Assembly: GCF_000308575.1 (NCBI RefSeq)
Contig: NZ_BAFZ01000061.1
Span: 62,001-126,000, forward strand
Reading direction: 5' to 3'
From: Nocardia exalbida NBRC 100660
GTDB lineage: Bacteria; Actinomycetota; Actinomycetes; Mycobacteriales; Mycobacteriaceae
Length of the DNA: 64,000 nucleotides
In this document: one piece after another, positions 1 through 12,231 of the stretch
How positions within the stretch are numbered: the stretch's first letter is position 1
Layout: the number at the start of each line of letters is the position of its first letter
Translations under genes and position numbers: made by a program
Notes under the pieces: generated by a model
Database searches by the model: none
What the model was told of the DNA's origin: nothing
What the model saw: only the letters and a program-made list of their open reading frames with translations

Positions 1-1366
1 GCCACAGCACATAGAGGGCCGCGAGTACCAGCGCACTGGCGGCGATCACGGCGGCGAACCCGTAGCGGGTGAATGTCCCGATCAGCACCAGGAATTCGCT
101 GACGAACGGGGCGAGCCCGGGGAGCGACAGCGTCGCCAGACCGGCGATGAAGAACGTCCCTGCCAGCACCGGGGCCACCTTCTGCACCCCGCCGTACTCG
201 GCGATGAGCCGGGTCCCCCGCCGCGAGACCAGGAATCCGGCCACCAGGAACAGCGCGGCGGTGGAGATGCCGTGGTTGACCATGTACAGCGTGGCGCCGG
301 TCTGGCCTTGGCTGGTCATGGCGAAGACACCCAGGATGATGAAGCCGAAGTGGGAAATCGAGGTGTAGGCGATCAGCCGCATCACGTCGGTCTGCCCGAT
401 GGCGAGCAGCGCGCCGTACACGATGCCGATCACCGCGAGCGTGATCACCAGCGGCGCATAGGTGTCGGACGCGTCGGGGAACAGCAGCAGGCAGTAGCGC
501 AACATACCGAAGGTGCCCACCTTGTCCACCACCGCCATCATCAGCACCGCGCTGGACGGCGTGGCCGCGACGGCGGCGTCGGGCAGCCAGGTGTGCAGCG
601 GCCACAGCGGCGCCTTGACCGCGAAGGCGAACATGAAGCCGAGGAACAGGGCGTTGAGCACCGCGGGTCCGGCGCCGAGTTGCCCGGCGTTGGCGGCGGC
701 GACCACCGTGCGGAAGTCGAACGTGCCCGACGAACCCTCACCCAGGCCTTCCCGGGCGGTGAGCACGTACAGCCCGATGACCGCGGCCAGCATGATCAGC
801 CCGCCGAACAGGTTGTAGAGCAGGAATTTCACCGCCGCGCGGGAGCGCTGCCTGCGCAGCAGCGCGTCCCCGGTGCGCGGCCCGAACCCGCCGATGAGGA
901 AGTACATCGGGATGAGCATCGCCTCGAAGAACACGTAGAACAGCAGGATGTCCAGGGCGACGAAGGAGATCAGCACCATCGCCTCGACGAGCAGGGTGAG
1001 CGCGACGTAGGTGTGGGCCACCCGTCTACCGCTGCCGACTTCGCGATCGTCGTGCCAGCCCGCCAGGATCAGCAATGGCACCAGCGCCGCGGTCAGCAGC
1101 ACCAATACCAGCGCGATGCCGTCCAGCCCGAGGGTGTACCCCGCGCCGAACGCCGGGATCCACCGATGGGATTCGACGAACTGGTACTGCGCGCCGGCGG
1201 TGTCGAAGCGCACGGCGAGCGCGATGCCGATTCCCAGCACCAGCACCGAGAAGCCCAGCGCCACCGCACGAGCGAGGGTGCGCCGCGCGGCGGGCAGCGC
1301 GAGCACGATCGCCGCACCGACGACCGGGACCAGCCACAGCGTCGTCAACCAGGGAAACTCGTTCAC
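1..1366 (-). CDS. nuoM: NADH-quinone oxidoreductase subunit M (NuoM), C-terminus cut by window edge
   Basis: Antiporter-like membrane subunit of the proton-pumping respiratory complex I. About 455 residues are visible, nearly all hydrophobic helices. Family hallmarks are the stretch [20 protein letters not shown], carrying the conserved membrane glutamate, and [20 protein letters not shown], carrying the lysine of the discontinuous helix. The start is taken as GTG 1366, whose last bases share GTGA with the nuoL stop; an adjacent GTG at 1369 is the alternative. The gene is last in the visible operon and runs off the left edge, where nuoN is expected. Identification is firm; only the C-terminus is unseen. 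Confidence 0.95.
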   Translation of the reverse strand, partial: MNEFPWLTTLWLVPVVGAAIVLALPAARRTLARAVALGFSVLVLGIGIALAVRFDTAGAQYQFVESHRWIPAFGAGYTLGLDGIALVLVLLTAALVPLLILAGWHDDREVGSGRRVAHTYVALTLLVEAMVLISFVALDILLFYVFFEAMLIPMYFLIGGFGPRTGDALLRRQRSRAAVKFLLYNLFGGLIMLAAVIGLYVLTAREGLGEGSSGTFDFRTVVAAANAGQLGAGPAVLNALFLGFMFAFAVKAPLWPLHTWLPDAAVAATPSSAVLMMAVVDKVGTFGMLRYCLLLFPDASDTYAPLVITLAVIGIVYGALLAIGQTDVMRLIAYTSISHFGFIILGVFAMTSQGQTGATLYMVNHGISTAALFLVAGFLVSRRGTRLIAEYGGVQKVAPVLAGTFFIAGLATLSLPGLAPFVSEFLVLIGTFTRYGFAAVIAASALVLAALYVLW

Positions 1367-3249
1367 CACAACCTCACCGCCAGCAGGGCGGCGGCCACCA
1401 GGGCCGCGCCGGTGAACATGGACAGGGCATAGGAGCGCACGAATCCGGACTGCACTCGCCGGGCCCGCGCGGACAACCCGCCGATCAGCGCCGCCGTGCC
1501 GTTGACGACGCCGTCGATGCCGCGGTTGTCGAGGAAGACCAGCGCCCGGGTCAGGTGCTGTCCGGGCCGCATGAACCCGGCTTCGTTGATCGTGTCGCCG
1601 TACAGATCGCGCCGCGCCGCGACGGTCAGCGCGGAGACGGATTCGGGCGCGGTCTCGGGAACCTCGCGCTGCGCGTACTGCGAGTAGGCGACCGCGACCC
1701 CGACGGCGACCACGCCGAGCGCGAGAATCGTGACCAGCGCCGCCGGAACGGTTTCGGTGCCGTGGTGGGCGCCGACGACCGGTTCGAGCCAATTCTGCAG
1801 CGAGGAGCCGAAGACGAACACCGCACCGGCTCCGATCGAGCCGAGGGCGAGCAGGATCATCGGACCGGTCATCACCGCGGGGGATTCGTGCGGGTGGGTG
1901 TCCGGTTTCCAGCGGCGCTCGCCGAAGAACGTCATCAGCATGACCCGCGTCATGTAGAACGCGGTGAGCCCCGCGCCGAGCAGCGCCGCCAGTCCCAGCG
2001 CGATCCCGCCCGGGCCGCCTTGGTTGAACGCCGCCTCGATGATCCGGTCCTTGGAGAAGAACCCGGCGAACGGCGGCACCCCGATGATGGCGAGGTAGCC
2101 GAGGCCGAAGGTGACATAGGTGATCGGCAGCAGAGTGCGCAGTCCGCCGTAGCGGCGCATGTCGGTTTCGTCGTCCATCGCGTGCATCACCGAACCGGCG
2201 CCGAGGAACAGCCCGGCTTTGAAGAACCCGTGGGTGAGCAGATGCATGATGGCGAAGGCGTATCCGGCGGGCCCGAGCCCGGCCGCCAGCACCATGTAGC
2301 CGATCTGGCTCATCGTGGAGGCGGCGAGCGCCTTCTTGATGTCGTCCTTGGCGCAGCCGATGATCGCGCCGAACAGCAGGGTGACCGCGCCGACCAGCAC
2401 CACGCCGAGGCGCGCGTTCGGTGCGAGATCGAAGATCGCGTTGGAGCGCGTGATCAGGTAGACGCCCGCGGTGACCATGGTGGCCGCGTGGATGAGCGCC
2501 GACACCGGGGTGGGGCCCTCCATCGCGTCGCCGAGCCAGGACTGCAGCGGCACCTGGGCGGACTTGCCGCACGCGGCCAGCAGCAGCAACAGGCCGATCG
2601 CGGTGAGCGTGCCCTCGCTCGCACTGGGCGCGGCGCCGAACACGACGCCGAAGTCGACCGACCCGAAGGTCGCGAACATCACCATCATCGCGATCGCCAA
2701 GCCCATGTCACCGACCCGGTTGACGACGAACGCCTTCTTGGCGGCCGTTGCCGCCGAAGGCTTTTCGTGCCAGAACCCGATGAGCAGGTAGGAGGCCAGG
2801 CCGACGCCCTCCCAGCCGAGGTAGAGCACGAGGTAGTTGTTCGCCAGGACCAGCAGCAGCATGGCCGCGAGGAACAGGTTCAAGTAGGCGAAGAACCGCC
2901 GCCGTGCCGGATCGTGGCTCATGTAGCCGATCGAGTAGACGTGGATCAGCGAACCGACGCCGGTGATCAGCAGCGCGAAGCACATCGACAGCTGGTCCAG
3001 CTGCAGCGCGAAATCGACCTGGAGGCCGGTCACCGGGACCCAGCTGAACAGGTCCTCGCGCACCGCGCGGTCGGCGGTGTCGCGCCCGAGCATGTCGGCG
3101 AACGCGAACACCGCGACCCCGAACGAGGCCAGCGCCATGACGGTGCCGAGCAGATGACCCCACTTGTCGGCGTAGCGTCCGGTCAGCAGCAGGACGATCG
3201 CGCCCGCCAGCGGGAGGGCGGGCAGCAGCCACAGCGTTGCGGTGTCCAC
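1363..3249 (-). CDS. nuoL: NADH-quinone oxidoreductase subunit L (NuoL)
   Basis: Distal proton-pumping subunit of complex I, 628 residues, close to the family norm of about 620. The predicted protein is almost wholly transmembrane. The conserved glutamate lies in [17 protein letters not shown] and the pump lysine in [20 protein letters not shown], followed by the [13 protein letters not shown] helix typical of proton antiporter-type subunits. The start is GTG, one base after the nuoK stop, so translation is probably coupled. A run of polar residues near 520-580 precedes the last helices, matching the long lateral-helix region of NuoL. Confidence 0.96.
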   Translation of the reverse strand: MDTATLWLLPALPLAGAIVLLLTGRYADKWGHLLGTVMALASFGVAVFAFADMLGRDTADRAVREDLFSWVPVTGLQVDFALQLDQLSMCFALLITGVGSLIHVYSIGYMSHDPARRRFFAYLNLFLAAMLLLVLANNYLVLYLGWEGVGLASYLLIGFWHEKPSAATAAKKAFVVNRVGDMGLAIAMMVMFATFGSVDFGVVFGAAPSASEGTLTAIGLLLLLAACGKSAQVPLQSWLGDAMEGPTPVSALIHAATMVTAGVYLITRSNAIFDLAPNARLGVVLVGAVTLLFGAIIGCAKDDIKKALAASTMSQIGYMVLAAGLGPAGYAFAIMHLLTHGFFKAGLFLGAGSVMHAMDDETDMRRYGGLRTLLPITYVTFGLGYLAIIGVPPFAGFFSKDRIIEAAFNQGGPGGIALGLAALLGAGLTAFYMTRVMLMTFFGERRWKPDTHPHESPAVMTGPMILLALGSIGAGAVFVFGSSLQNWLEPVVGAHHGTETVPAALVTILALGVVAVGVAVAYSQYAQREVPETAPESVSALTVAARRDLYGDTINEAGFMRPGQHLTRALVFLDNRGIDGVVNGTAALIGGLSARARRVQSGFVRSYALSMFTGAALVAAALLAVRLW

Positions 3250-3250
3250 G

Positions 3251-3550
3251 TCAGAACTTCAGCAGGTTGGCGTCGTCGACCGAGGTCGAGCGGCGGGTGC
3301 GGAAGATGGTCATGATGATGGCCAGGCCGACGACGACCTCGGCCGCGGCGACCACCATCGTGAAGAACGCGAACACCTGACCGTCCAGGTCGGCGTGCAT
3401 CCGGGCGAAGGTGACGAACGCGAGGTTCACCGCGTTGAGCATGAGTTCGATGCACATGAACACGACGATGGCGTTGCGCCGCAGCAGCACTCCGGCCGCG
3501 CCGATCGTGAACAGCAGGGCGGACAGGAACAGGTAGTTCTCGGGATTCAC
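3251..3550 (-). CDS. nuoK: NADH-quinone oxidoreductase subunit K (NuoK)
   Basis: Small three-helix membrane subunit (99 residues, the normal size) that contributes to the proton path of complex I. The conserved membrane glutamate is seen in [19 protein letters not shown]. The start is GTG, overlapping the nuoJ stop by four bases (GTGA), as for most junctions in this operon. Identity is secure from size, motif and position between nuoJ and nuoL. Confidence 0.96.
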   Translation of the reverse strand: MNPENYLFLSALLFTIGAAGVLLRRNAIVVFMCIELMLNAVNLAFVTFARMHADLDGQVFAFFTMVVAAAEVVVGLAIIMTIFRTRRSTSVDDANLLKF

Positions 3551-4377
3551 CGGTTGCCTTCCTCGTCGCTGGGGTTGTCGGTCCCGTCCGATGCGGGCGT
3601 GGTGCCGACCGAGATGACGGCCGCTTCGGTGAGCGCCCTGGTGCGGCGGTGCCGCAGGATGGTGCTGACCGACAGTTCCTCGAACGACCCGTCGGGCAGC
3701 CGCGCGGGGACGTCCACCGCGTTGTGCCTGGCGTAGACGCCGGGAGTGGGCAGCGGGGTCGCGCGGTGCCCTTTCTCGCGGAACCGGCGGCGCGACAACT
3801 CACGTTGATCGGTACGGGGCCCGAACTGCTCGCGGTGGGCCAGCACCATGGCGCCGATGGTGGCGGTGATCAGCAGGGCGCCGGTGAGCTCGAAGGCCCA
3901 CACATAGCGCAGGAAGATCAGCTCGGCCAGTTCGGCGATCACGTTGCGGCCGGGGAATCCGTTGGCGGGAAAGGTGATTCCGGATTCGCGCACGCCGTGG
4001 GCGATTCCACCGCTGAGCAGCAACCCGAAGCCGACGCCGACCGCGGCGGCGGCGAGCCGCTGTCCGCGGATCGTTTCTCGCAGCGATTCGGCGGAGTCGA
4101 CGCCGACGAGCATCAGCACGAACAGGAACAGCATCATGACCGCGCCGGTGTAGACCACGATCTGCACGACGCCGAGGAACAGCGCGTCCTGGGCGATGTA
4201 GAACGCGGCCAGCGCGATCATCGTGGCCGCCAGGCACAGCGCGGAGTGCACCGCTCTGGGGGCGAACACCATGCCGAGCGCGCCGAGCACCGCCACCGGG
4301 GCGAGGATCCAGAAGTGGACGGTCTCGCCGGTGGAGGCGCGGGTCAACGGCTCCGCCGCCAGGATCAAGTCGGTCAC
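3547..4377 (-). CDS. nuoJ: NADH-quinone oxidoreductase subunit J (NuoJ)
   Basis: Membrane subunit of complex I, 276 residues. Five hydrophobic helices lie in the first ~180 residues, including the conserved [21 protein letters not shown] segment (pi-bulge helix 3 of the family). A long charged C-terminal tail (about residues 180-276) follows, as in mycobacterial NuoJ and unlike the shorter E. coli protein. The reading frame is open far upstream. GTG 4377 is chosen because it overlaps the upstream stop as GTGA and immediately precedes the conserved N-terminal helix. Confidence 0.94.
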   Translation of the reverse strand: MTDLILAAEPLTRASTGETVHFWILAPVAVLGALGMVFAPRAVHSALCLAATMIALAAFYIAQDALFLGVVQIVVYTGAVMMLFLFVLMLVGVDSAESLRETIRGQRLAAAAVGVGFGLLLSGGIAHGVRESGITFPANGFPGRNVIAELAELIFLRYVWAFELTGALLITATIGAMVLAHREQFGPRTDQRELSRRRFREKGHRATPLPTPGVYARHNAVDVPARLPDGSFEELSVSTILRHRRTRALTEAAVISVGTTPASDGTDNPSDEEGNR

Positions 4378-6284
4378 CGTGTCGCTCCTTCCGCGGCCGC
4401 GGCGGCGGGTTGCCGCGGCGCCTCGCCCGGGTGGGGGACCGCCGTGGCACCGTTGGTGGCCGGTGCGTCGCCGGGTACCCGGCCGAGGTAGTAGTCCGCT
4501 TCGTCGGCGCCGGGGTGCATGGCGTGCGGTGGCGCGGTCATCCCGGGCTCCAGCGGCGCCAGCAACCGATCCTTCTCGTAGATCAGGTCGGCCCGGTTGT
4601 CGTCGGTCATCTCGTAGTCGTTGGTCATCGTGAGCGCCCGGGTGGGGCAGGCCTCGATGCACAATCCGCAGCCGATGCAGCGCAGGTAGTTGATCTGATA
4701 GACCCGCCCGTACCGTTCACCGGGCGAGAACCGCTCGGTCTCGGTGTTGTCGGCGCCTTCGACGTAGATCGCGTCGGCGGGGCAGGCCCACGCGCACAGC
4801 TCGCAGCCGATGCACTTCTCCAAGCCGTCGGGATGCCGGTTGAGCTGATGCCTGCCGTGGTAGCGCGGCGCGGTCGGCGTCTTCTGCTCCGGATAGAACT
4901 CGGTGTTCGGCTTCTTGAACATGGTCGCGGCGGTGACCGCGAACCCGGCCAGCGGCTCGAACAAACCGGCCTTGGTGCGGGTGGCGTCGCGCGCGTGGGC
5001 GTCGGCGGGCAGCGGCGGCACCGGGAACCCGAGGAATACCGTCGAATCGGTGGCTTCCGCGGCCGCGGGTTCCTCGACCTGCGGCGGTGTTCCCATGGCC
5101 CGGCCCGCCCGCAGGAACTGCAGCACCAGCAAGCCGGTGACCACCAAGCCGCCGATCACCAGGATCGGAGTCTGCACCGGGTAGCCCTCGGCCTGCAGCA
5201 CCCGTGCGGTGGCCACCACCATGACCCAGGCCAGCGAGGTCGGGATCAGCAGTTTCCAGCCGAGATTCATGAACTGGTCGTAGCGCAGCCGGGGCAGTGT
5301 GCCGCGCAGCCAGATGAATACGAACAGGAATGTCCAGACCTTGGCGGTGAACCACAGCACCGGCCACCAGCCGGAGTTCGCGCCGTCCCACATGTTCAGC
5401 GGCCACGGTGCGTGCCACCCGCCCAGGAACAGGGTGGTGGCCAGCGCGGAAACCGTTCCCATGTTGACGTATTCGGCCAGCATGAACATGGCGAACTTGA
5501 GCGAGGAGTACTCGGTGTGGAAGCCGCCGACCAGCTCGCCCTCGGCCTCGGGCAGGTCGAACGGCGCCCGGTTGGTCTCGCCGACCATCGAGACGCAGTA
5601 GATCAGGAACGACGGCAGCAGCAGGAACACATACCAGGTGCCCTCCTGCGCGGACACGATGCCGGAGGTGGCCATGGTGCCGCCGAGCAGGAACACGGTC
5701 GCGAAGCACAGCGCCATCGCGATCTCGTAGGAGATCACCTGCGCGGTCGAGCGCAACCCGCCCAGCAGCGGATAGGTGGAGCCCGACGACCAGCCGGCCA
5801 GCACGATGCCGTAGACGCCGATGGAGGTGATCGCGAGGATGTACAGCACCGCCACCGGCAGATCGGTGAGCTGCAGCGGGGTGGTGACGCCGAAGACCGA
5901 CACCTCGGGTCCGAGCGGGATCACCGCGAACGCCATGAACGCCGGCACCACCGCGATGACCGGCGCCAAGATGTAGATCGGCTTGTCCACGATCGCCGGG
6001 ACGATGTCCTCCTTGAGGGCCATCTTCACGCCATCGGCGATGCTTTGCAGCGACCCGAAGGGGCCGGTCCGGTTCGGGCCGATCCGCATCTGCATGCGTG
6101 CCACGATCTTGCGCTCCGCGAGCACCGCGATCAGCGGAATCAACATCAGATAGACGAAGATGGCCACGGCCTTGGCGATCACCAGCCACAGCGGGTCGTG
6201 TCCGAAGCCAGCGGGGGTGTACGGATCGGAGGCAGCGGCGTGCGTGACCGCCGACGCGGTGACGAGCGTGGCGAGCTCACTCAT
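4374..6284 (-). CDS. nuoH-nuoI: NuoH-NuoI fused reading frame (complex I membrane subunit H + ferredoxin-like subunit I)
   Basis: One 636-codon frame covers two normally separate subunits. Residues about 1-440 are NuoH, the quinone-site membrane subunit: [19 protein letters not shown], the acidic loop [20 protein letters not shown] and a Pro-rich NuoH-type tail [10 protein letters not shown]. Residues from about 441 are NuoI, with two 4Fe-4S motifs [12 protein letters not shown] and [12 protein letters not shown]. No stop separates them. The only plausible separate nuoI start is TTG 4964, preceded by AAGG, which would give 196 residues, a normal NuoI size. So this is either a true fusion, internal initiation, or a small assembly error at the junction. 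The first ATG overlaps the nuoG stop by eight bases. Confidence 0.88.
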   Translation of the reverse strand: MSELATLVTASAVTHAAASDPYTPAGFGHDPLWLVIAKAVAIFVYLMLIPLIAVLAERKIVARMQMRIGPNRTGPFGSLQSIADGVKMALKEDIVPAIVDKPIYILAPVIAVVPAFMAFAVIPLGPEVSVFGVTTPLQLTDLPVAVLYILAITSIGVYGIVLAGWSSGSTYPLLGGLRSTAQVISYEIAMALCFATVFLLGGTMATSGIVSAQEGTWYVFLLLPSFLIYCVSMVGETNRAPFDLPEAEGELVGGFHTEYSSLKFAMFMLAEYVNMGTVSALATTLFLGGWHAPWPLNMWDGANSGWWPVLWFTAKVWTFLFVFIWLRGTLPRLRYDQFMNLGWKLLIPTSLAWVMVVATARVLQAEGYPVQTPILVIGGLVVTGLLVLQFLRAGRAMGTPPQVEEPAAAEATDSTVFLGFPVPPLPADAHARDATRTKAGLFEPLAGFAVTAATMFKKPNTEFYPEQKTPTAPRYHGRHQLNRHPDGLEKCIGCELCAWACPADAIYVEGADNTETERFSPGERYGRVYQINYLRCIGCGLCIEACPTRALTMTNDYEMTDDNRADLIYEKDRLLAPLEPGMTAPPHAMHPGADEADYYLGRVPGDAPATNGATAVPHPGEAPRQPAAAAAEGATR

Positions 6285-8814
6285 GACGGTGCTCCTTCAT
6301 CCTCTCGTCGGCGTGCCGCAGATGCACGATCGCGCCGGGCTGAACGGCGAGCTGCTCGGCGATGGAGCAGCCGGGCGAGTGCTGCGGCAGCCACACCACG
6401 CGGTCGGGCAGGTCGCTGATCATCAGGGGGAGCGTGACCTCCCCGCGGCTGGTGGCGACGGTGACCGGATCGTCGGGCTGTACGCCGAGTTCGGCGGCGG
6501 TGACGGCCGACAGGCGCACCATCGGCGGCCGGGCGATGCCCGCCAGGTTCGGTTCGCCGTCCTGCATGCGTCCCGCGTCCAGCAGCATGCGCCAACTGGC
6601 GAGCACCGCGGTGCCGGGCTCGGGCCGCGGCAGCGGATGCGGCTGGTGGGTGGGCGCCGTGACGGGCGCGCCGTCCCACGCGCCGAGTTCGTCGAGTTCG
6701 GCGCGGGCGGACTCGACGTCGGGCAGGCCCAGCCGCACCGACATCTCCTCGGCGATGGCGTGCAGCACCCGTTGATCCGACAGCGGCGCGGACCGGCGGC
6801 GCACCATGTCCTCGCCGAGCGCGGCGGCGAACGGGCGCGGCCTGCCCTCCCAGGTGCGGAAGGTGCCGGATTTCTCCATGGCCGCGGCCACCGGGAACAC
6901 CACGTCGGCGCGTTCGGTGACCGGGCTGCGGCGCAGTTCCAGGCTCACCACGAACCTGGCCGCGTCGATCGCGGCCAGCGCGGCGGCCGGGTCGGGCAGG
7001 TCGGCGACGTCGACCCCACCGATGACCAGTGCGCCGAGGCCGGACGCGGCCTCCAGGATGGCCGTCGTGTCGCGACCCGCGCCGACAGGCAGTTCCGGCA
7101 CGTTCCAGACGGCTCGAACCTGTTGGCGGGCACGGGGATCGGCCACCGGCCTGCCGCCGGGGAGCAGGCCGGGCAGGGTGCCCGCTTCGACTGCACCGCG
7201 TTCGCCCGCCCGGCGCGGCACCCAGGCGAGGGCGGCTCCGGTTTCGTCGGCGAGGCGCACGGCGGCCGACAATGCGCCCACGACCCCCGCCATCCGCTCA
7301 CCGACCATGATCACCGCACCGGGTTCGCGCAGCAGCCGGGCCAGATCGGCGAGCTGGGCGGGATCCGCTCCGGGCGTGGTGATCTCGCCGGCTCGGATGG
7401 CGTCGAGCAGATGCGGTTCGGCGCCGGGCACGGCGCGCATCAGCCGTCCGGACATGCGCTCGAGCCCGCGCGAGGAGTACGGCGCCAGCGAGTAGATCGG
7501 CAGGCGGCGCTTGCGCGCGGCCTTGCGCAATCGGAGGTAGACGATCGGCGACTCTTCTTCGGGTTCGAATCCGACGAGCAGGACGACCGGTGCGGCCTCC
7601 ATGCTGTCGTAGGTCACCGTGGCGGACCGGCCCGCGACGCGGGCGGCGAGGAAGTCGGCCTCTTCCGCCGAATGCGCGCGGGAACGGAAGTCGATGTCGT
7701 TGGTGCCGAGGGCGACTCGCGCGAACTTGCCGTAGGCGTAGGCGTCCTCTTCGGTGACCCGGCCGCCGACGAGCACGCCGGCGTTGCCGAACGACGCGGC
7801 CAGTCCCTCGGCGGCCGCGGCCAGCGCCTCCGACCAGGAGGCCGGTGCGAGTTCGCCGTCCCAGCCGCGCACCAGCGGGGTGGTGAGCCGATCGGGTTCG
7901 GTGGCGTAGGCGAACGCCCAGCGGCCTTTGTCGCAGTTCCACTCCTCGTTGACCTGCGGGTCGTCCCCGGCCAGCCGGCGCAGCACCTTGCCGCGCCGGT
8001 GGTCGGTGCGCTGCGCGCAACCGGAGGCGCAGTGCTCGCAGACGTTCGGGCTGGACACCAGGTCGAACGGACGCGCGCGGAATCGGTAGGCGGTGCCGGT
8101 GAGCGCGCCCACCGGGCAGATCTGCACGGTGTTGCCGGAGAAGTAGGAGTCCAGGGGTTCGGCCTGCGCGGTCCCGACCTGTTGCAGCGCACCGCGGTCC
8201 ATCAGCTCGATGAACGGATCCCCGGCGATCTGCTGGGAGAAACGGGTGCAGCGGGCACACAGCACGCAGCGTTCGCGGTCCAGCAGCACGGCTGTCGACA
8301 GCGGAATCGGTTTCGGATAGGTGCGTTTGCGTCCGTCGAACCGGGATTCGGCGCGGCCGGTGGACATCGCCTGGTTCTGCAGCGGGCACTCACCGCCCTT
8401 GTCGCATACCGGGCAATCGAGCGGATGGTTGATCAGCAGCAGCTCCATCACGCCCTCCTGCGCCTTGTCGGCCGCGGGAGAGGTGAGCTGGGTGCGCACC
8501 ACCATGCCGTCGGTGACGGCCATGGTGCAGGAGGCGACCGGTTTGCGCTGTCCCTCGACCTCGACCAGGCATTGACGGCAGGCGCCGACCGGGTCCAGCA
8601 GCGGATGGTCGCAGAAGCGGGGGATCTGGATGCCGATCAGTTCGGCGGCCCGGATCAGCAGCGTGCCGGGCGGCACGCTGACGGCGGTGTCGTCGATGGT
8701 CACGGTCACCAGATCGGCGGGCGCGGGACCGCCGGTGCGGTCACCCACCGTGGCAGGCCCACTCGTCGCCCGACCGCCACCCCTGATCGAATCGCTGCGC
8801 GATACCGGTTTCAT
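6277..8814 (-). CDS. nuoG: NADH-quinone oxidoreductase subunit G (NuoG)
   Basis: Largest peripheral-arm subunit of complex I, 845 residues, passing electrons through several Fe-S clusters. In order: an N-terminal 2Fe-2S ferredoxin domain ([21 protein letters not shown] region), [14 protein letters not shown], 4Fe-4S ligands in [10 protein letters not shown] and [10 protein letters not shown], then [10 protein letters not shown] of the molybdopterin-like domain, which retains the N7-type cysteines. ATG 8814 shares ATGA with the nuoF stop. The ~35 residues before the ferredoxin domain are low in conservation. The downstream domain is molybdopterin-oxidoreductase-like but presumably lacks the cofactor, as in other NuoG. 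Confidence 0.95.
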   Translation of the reverse strand: MKPVSRSDSIRGGGRATSGPATVGDRTGGPAPADLVTVTIDDTAVSVPPGTLLIRAAELIGIQIPRFCDHPLLDPVGACRQCLVEVEGQRKPVASCTMAVTDGMVVRTQLTSPAADKAQEGVMELLLINHPLDCPVCDKGGECPLQNQAMSTGRAESRFDGRKRTYPKPIPLSTAVLLDRERCVLCARCTRFSQQIAGDPFIELMDRGALQQVGTAQAEPLDSYFSGNTVQICPVGALTGTAYRFRARPFDLVSSPNVCEHCASGCAQRTDHRRGKVLRRLAGDDPQVNEEWNCDKGRWAFAYATEPDRLTTPLVRGWDGELAPASWSEALAAAAEGLAASFGNAGVLVGGRVTEEDAYAYGKFARVALGTNDIDFRSRAHSAEEADFLAARVAGRSATVTYDSMEAAPVVLLVGFEPEEESPIVYLRLRKAARKRRLPIYSLAPYSSRGLERMSGRLMRAVPGAEPHLLDAIRAGEITTPGADPAQLADLARLLREPGAVIMVGERMAGVVGALSAAVRLADETGAALAWVPRRAGERGAVEAGTLPGLLPGGRPVADPRARQQVRAVWNVPELPVGAGRDTTAILEAASGLGALVIGGVDVADLPDPAAALAAIDAARFVVSLELRRSPVTERADVVFPVAAAMEKSGTFRTWEGRPRPFAAALGEDMVRRRSAPLSDQRVLHAIAEEMSVRLGLPDVESARAELDELGAWDGAPVTAPTHQPHPLPRPEPGTAVLASWRMLLDAGRMQDGEPNLAGIARPPMVRLSAVTAAELGVQPDDPVTVATSRGEVTLPLMISDLPDRVVWLPQHSPGCSIAEQLAVQPGAIVHLRHADERMKEHRHE

Positions 8815-10133
8815 CGGACCTCTTCTCCTGACTCGGCCCACGCGGTGGAGCGCGCCGGGTCGAATGGGCATCCGCCGAGCCGCAGGTGTTCGGCGTACTC
8901 CTCGCGGAAGTACTTCAGCGAGGAGATGATCGGGCTGGCCGCGCCGTCGCCGAGGGCGCAGAACGACTTGCCGTTGATGGTGTCGCTGATGTCGAGCAGC
9001 TTGTCCAGGTCGGCGGTGACGCCCGCGCCCGCTTCGATCCGTTGCAGCAGCTGCACCAGCCAGTAGGTGCCCTCCCGGCACGGGGTGCACTTGCCGCAGG
9101 ATTCGTGCGCGTAGAACTCCGTCCAGCGCAGCACGGCGCGCACCACGCAGGTGGTGTCGTCGAAGATCTGCAGGGCCTTGGTGCCGAGCATGGATCCCGC
9201 GCCCGCGACGCCTTCGTAGTCCAGCGGCACGTCGAGGTGTTCCTCGGTGAACAGCGGCGTGGACGAACCGCCCGGGGTCCAGAACTTCACCCGGTGCCCG
9301 GCGCGCACGCCGCCCGCGTAGCCGAGCAGTTCGCGCAGCGTGACGCCCAGCGGCGCCTCGTACTGCCCCGGCCGGGCCACGTGCCCGGAAAGCGAGTAGA
9401 GGGTGAATCCGGGTGACCTCTCGCTGCCCATCGAGCGGAACCACGCGATGCCGTTGCGGATGATGGGCGGCACGCTGGCGATGGATTCGACGTTGTTGAC
9501 CACGGTCGGGCAGGCGTAGAGACCGGCGACGGCGGGAAACGGCGGGCGCAGGCGAGGCTGGCCGCGGCGGCCTTCCAGCGAGTCCAGCAGCGCGGTCTCC
9601 TCGCCGCAGATGTAGGCGCCCGCGCCGGCGTGCACGATCAGCTCGAGGTCGTAGCCGGAGCCGAGGATGTCGTGCCCGAGGAAGCCCGCCTCGTAGGCCT
9701 GGGCCACCGCGGCCTGCAACCGTCGCAGAACCGGCACCACCTCGCCGCGCACGTAGATGAACGCGTGCGCCGCGCGGATGGCGTAGGCGGCGATGACGAC
9801 GCCCTCGATCAGCGTGTGCGGCGAGGCGAGCATGAGCGGAATGTCTTTGCAGGTGCCGGGTTCCGACTCGTCGGCGTTCACCACCAGGTAGTGCGGTTTG
9901 GTGACGCCGTCGGGCCCGGGGCCCTGCGGGATGAAGCTCCACTTCATGCCGGTGGGGAAGCCCGCGCCGCCGCGGCCACGCAGGCCCGCGTCCTTGACGG
10001 TCTGGATGATCTGGTCCGGTTCCATCCGCAGGGCGGTGCGCAGCGCCTGGTAGCCGTCGTGGCGCAGGTAGGCGTCCATCGTCCAGGACCGCGGATCGTC
10101 CCAGTGGGTGGTCAATACCGGCGTGAGCGTCAT
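8811..10133 (-). CDS. nuoF: NADH-quinone oxidoreductase subunit F (NuoF)
   Basis: NADH-oxidising flavoprotein of complex I (440 residues). The glycine-rich nucleotide site [16 protein letters not shown] is near residue 60. [12 protein letters not shown] binds FMN, and the 4Fe-4S cluster ligands are in [15 protein letters not shown] near residue 345. ATG 10133 overlaps the nuoE stop as ATGA. Size and motifs match the family fully. Confidence 0.96.
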   Translation of the reverse strand: MTLTPVLTTHWDDPRSWTMDAYLRHDGYQALRTALRMEPDQIIQTVKDAGLRGRGGAGFPTGMKWSFIPQGPGPDGVTKPHYLVVNADESEPGTCKDIPLMLASPHTLIEGVVIAAYAIRAAHAFIYVRGEVVPVLRRLQAAVAQAYEAGFLGHDILGSGYDLELIVHAGAGAYICGEETALLDSLEGRRGQPRLRPPFPAVAGLYACPTVVNNVESIASVPPIIRNGIAWFRSMGSERSPGFTLYSLSGHVARPGQYEAPLGVTLRELLGYAGGVRAGHRVKFWTPGGSSTPLFTEEHLDVPLDYEGVAGAGSMLGTKALQIFDDTTCVVRAVLRWTEFYAHESCGKCTPCREGTYWLVQLLQRIEAGAGVTADLDKLLDISDTINGKSFCALGDGAASPIISSLKYFREEYAEHLRLGGCPFDPARSTAWAESGEEVR

Positions 10134-10900
10134 CGCGGGCCCTCCGGATCCTCTTGCGGCGCAGGGGCTTGCATGCCCTGTTCGCGGGCGATCCGCAGAC
10201 CGGCGAGCGTGGCCGAGCCCGCGGCGCCGTCGAGCACGCCGGGGCGCTCGTCCGGGAACCCGGCCAGGATGCGCGCGGTCTGCTTGAACGTGCACAGCGG
10301 CGCGCCCCTGGTGGGGGTGACCTGCTGTCCGGCGCGCAGCGCGTCCACCAGGGCGCGCGCGGATTCGGGGGTCTGGTTGTCGAAGAACTCCCAGTTGACC
10401 ATCACCACCGGCGCGAAATCGCAGGCCGCGTTGCACTCGACGTGCTCGAGCGTGATCGATCCGTCCGCCGTGGTCTCGCCGTGCCCGATACCGAGATGGT
10501 GCTCGAGCGTGGCGAGGATGGCATCGCCGCCCATCACCGCGCAGAGCGTGTTGGTGCACACTCCGACGTGGTAGTCGCCGGTGGGGGTGCGCCGGAACAT
10601 CGAGTAGAAGGTGGCCACCGCGGTGACTTCGGCGCCGGTCAGGCCCAACTGCTCGGCACAGAACTCGATCCCGGTTCCGGTGACGTAGCCCTCCTCGGAC
10701 TGCACCAGGTGCAGCAGGGGCAGCAGCGCCGAGCGCGGATGCGGATAGCGCGCGATGATCTCCTTGGCGTCGGTCTCGAGTCGCTCCCGCACGAAGGGCT
10801 GATAGGGCTCGGGCCGGGTGCCGAGCTTCAGCAGGACTCGCGTCCCATCCGGCACGCGGCCACCGCCGTCGGTGGATTCGCTGTGCGATGTCGGGTTCAT
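10130..10900 (-). CDS. nuoE: NADH-quinone oxidoreductase subunit E (NuoE)
   Basis: 24-kDa-type subunit carrying a 2Fe-2S cluster in a thioredoxin-like fold, 256 residues. Cluster ligands are seen in [13 protein letters not shown] and [11 protein letters not shown]. An N-terminal helical bundle (residues ~30-90) is as usual. The C-terminal ~60 residues are an extension relative to E. coli NuoE, common in actinobacteria. ATG 10900 shares ATGA with the nuoD stop, favouring it over upstream in-frame codons. Confidence 0.95.
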   Translation of the reverse strand: MNPTSHSESTDGGGRVPDGTRVLLKLGTRPEPYQPFVRERLETDAKEIIARYPHPRSALLPLLHLVQSEEGYVTGTGIEFCAEQLGLTGAEVTAVATFYSMFRRTPTGDYHVGVCTNTLCAVMGGDAILATLEHHLGIGHGETTADGSITLEHVECNAACDFAPVVMVNWEFFDNQTPESARALVDALRAGQQVTPTRGAPLCTFKQTARILAGFPDERPGVLDGAAGSATLAGLRIAREQGMQAPAPQEDPEGPR

Positions 10901-12231
10901 CGGTCCACTCCGCCCATGACCGGGTCGATACTGGCGACCGAGGCGATGACGTCGGCGACCATGCCGCCCTCGCACATCGCCGCGACCGCTTGCAGATTGG
11001 TGAACGAGGGGTCGCGATAGTGCACCCGGTAGGGGCGGGTGCCGCCGTCGCTGACCATGTGCACGCCCAGCTCGCCGCGCGGCGACTCCACCGCCGTGTA
11101 CACCTGGCCCGCGGGGACGCGGATGCCTTCGGTGACCAGCTTGAAGTGGTGGATCAGCCCCTCCATGGAGGTGCCCATGATCTTGCCGATGTGCCGCGGC
11201 GAGTTGCCGAGGCCGTCCGCGCCGACCTGGAGGTCGGCAGGCCAGGCGATCTTCTTGTCATCGATCATGACCGGGCCGGGCCGCAGCCGGTCCAGGCACT
11301 GCTCGACGATCTTCAGCGACTCCTTCATCTCCTCCACCCGGATGACGTAGCGGCCGTAGCAGTCGCACCCGCTGGTGGTGGGGACGTCGAATTCGTAGTT
11401 CTCGTAGCCGCAGTAGGGCTGCGCTTTGCGGAGGTCGTGCGGCAGGCCGGTGGCGCGCAGCACCGGGCCGGTGATGCCGAGGGCCATGCACCCCTGCAGG
11501 TCGAGATAGCCGATGTTCTGGGTGCGCGCCTTCCAGATCGGGTTGGCGGTGAGCAGGTGTTCCATGTCGCGCAGCCGTTTGGGCAGCAGTGCGAGCAGTT
11601 CGCGTACCTTGGTGACCCCGTTGTCGGGCAGGTCCTGGGCCAGGCCGCCGGGGCGGATGTACGCGTGGTTCATGCGCAGTCCGGTGATCGTCTCGAACAC
11701 GTCGAGGATCAGCTCGCGTTCGCGGAAGCCGAACAGCATCGGCGTCAGCGCGCCGAGTTCCATGCCGCCGGTGGCCAGGGCGACCAGATGCGAGGAGATG
11801 CGGTTGAGTTCCATCAGCAGCACGCGGACGATCGTGGCGCGCTCCGGGATCTGCTCGGTGATGTCGAGCAGTTTCTCCACGCCCAGGCAGTAGGCCGTCT
11901 CGTTGTAGAACGGCGACAGGTAGTCCATGCGGGTGACGAAGGTGACGCCCTGGGTCCAGTTGCGGAATTCGAGATTCTTCTCGATCCCGGTGTGCAGGTA
12001 GCCGATCCCGCAGCGGGCCTCGGTGACCGTTTCGCCTTCGATCTCCAGGATCAGGCGCAGCACACCGTGCGTGGACGGGTGCTGCGGGCCCATGTTGACG
12101 ACGATGCGTTCCTCGCCCGCGCCTGTCAGAGTGTCGGCCACCTGGTCCCAGTCCTGCCCGGCCACGGTGACCGTGACGGGCTCGGGTGCGACGCCCGCGG
12201 CGACGCCGGGCGCGGTGTCGGTGTCGTTCAT
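10897..12231 (-). CDS. nuoD: NADH-quinone oxidoreductase subunit D (NuoD)
   Basis: 49-kDa-type subunit lining the quinone pocket with NuoB, 444 residues. Diagnostic motifs are [19 protein letters not shown] near residue 45, with the quinone-pocket histidine, and [19 protein letters not shown]. It is related to the hydrogenase large subunit but lacks the NiFe-ligand cysteines, as expected. The ATG overlaps the nuoC stop by one base (TGATG). Confidence 0.96.
   Translation of the reverse strand: MNDTDTAPGVAAGVAPEPVTVTVAGQDWDQVADTLTGAGEERIVVNMGPQHPSTHGVLRLILEIEGETVTEARCGIGYLHTGIEKNLEFRNWTQGVTFVTRMDYLSPFYNETAYCLGVEKLLDITEQIPERATIVRVLLMELNRISSHLVALATGGMELGALTPMLFGFRERELILDVFETITGLRMNHAYIRPGGLAQDLPDNGVTKVRELLALLPKRLRDMEHLLTANPIWKARTQNIGYLDLQGCMALGITGPVLRATGLPHDLRKAQPYCGYENYEFDVPTTSGCDCYGRYVIRVEEMKESLKIVEQCLDRLRPGPVMIDDKKIAWPADLQVGADGLGNSPRHIGKIMGTSMEGLIHHFKLVTEGIRVPAGQVYTAVESPRGELGVHMVSDGGTRPYRVHYRDPSFTNLQAVAAMCEGGMVADVIASVASIDPVMGGVDR

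Noticed and set aside
4374..6284. Calling a frameshift pseudogene for nuoH or nuoI
   Set aside because: Both halves are full length with all key residues and lie in the same frame. A fusion or internal start explains the data better.
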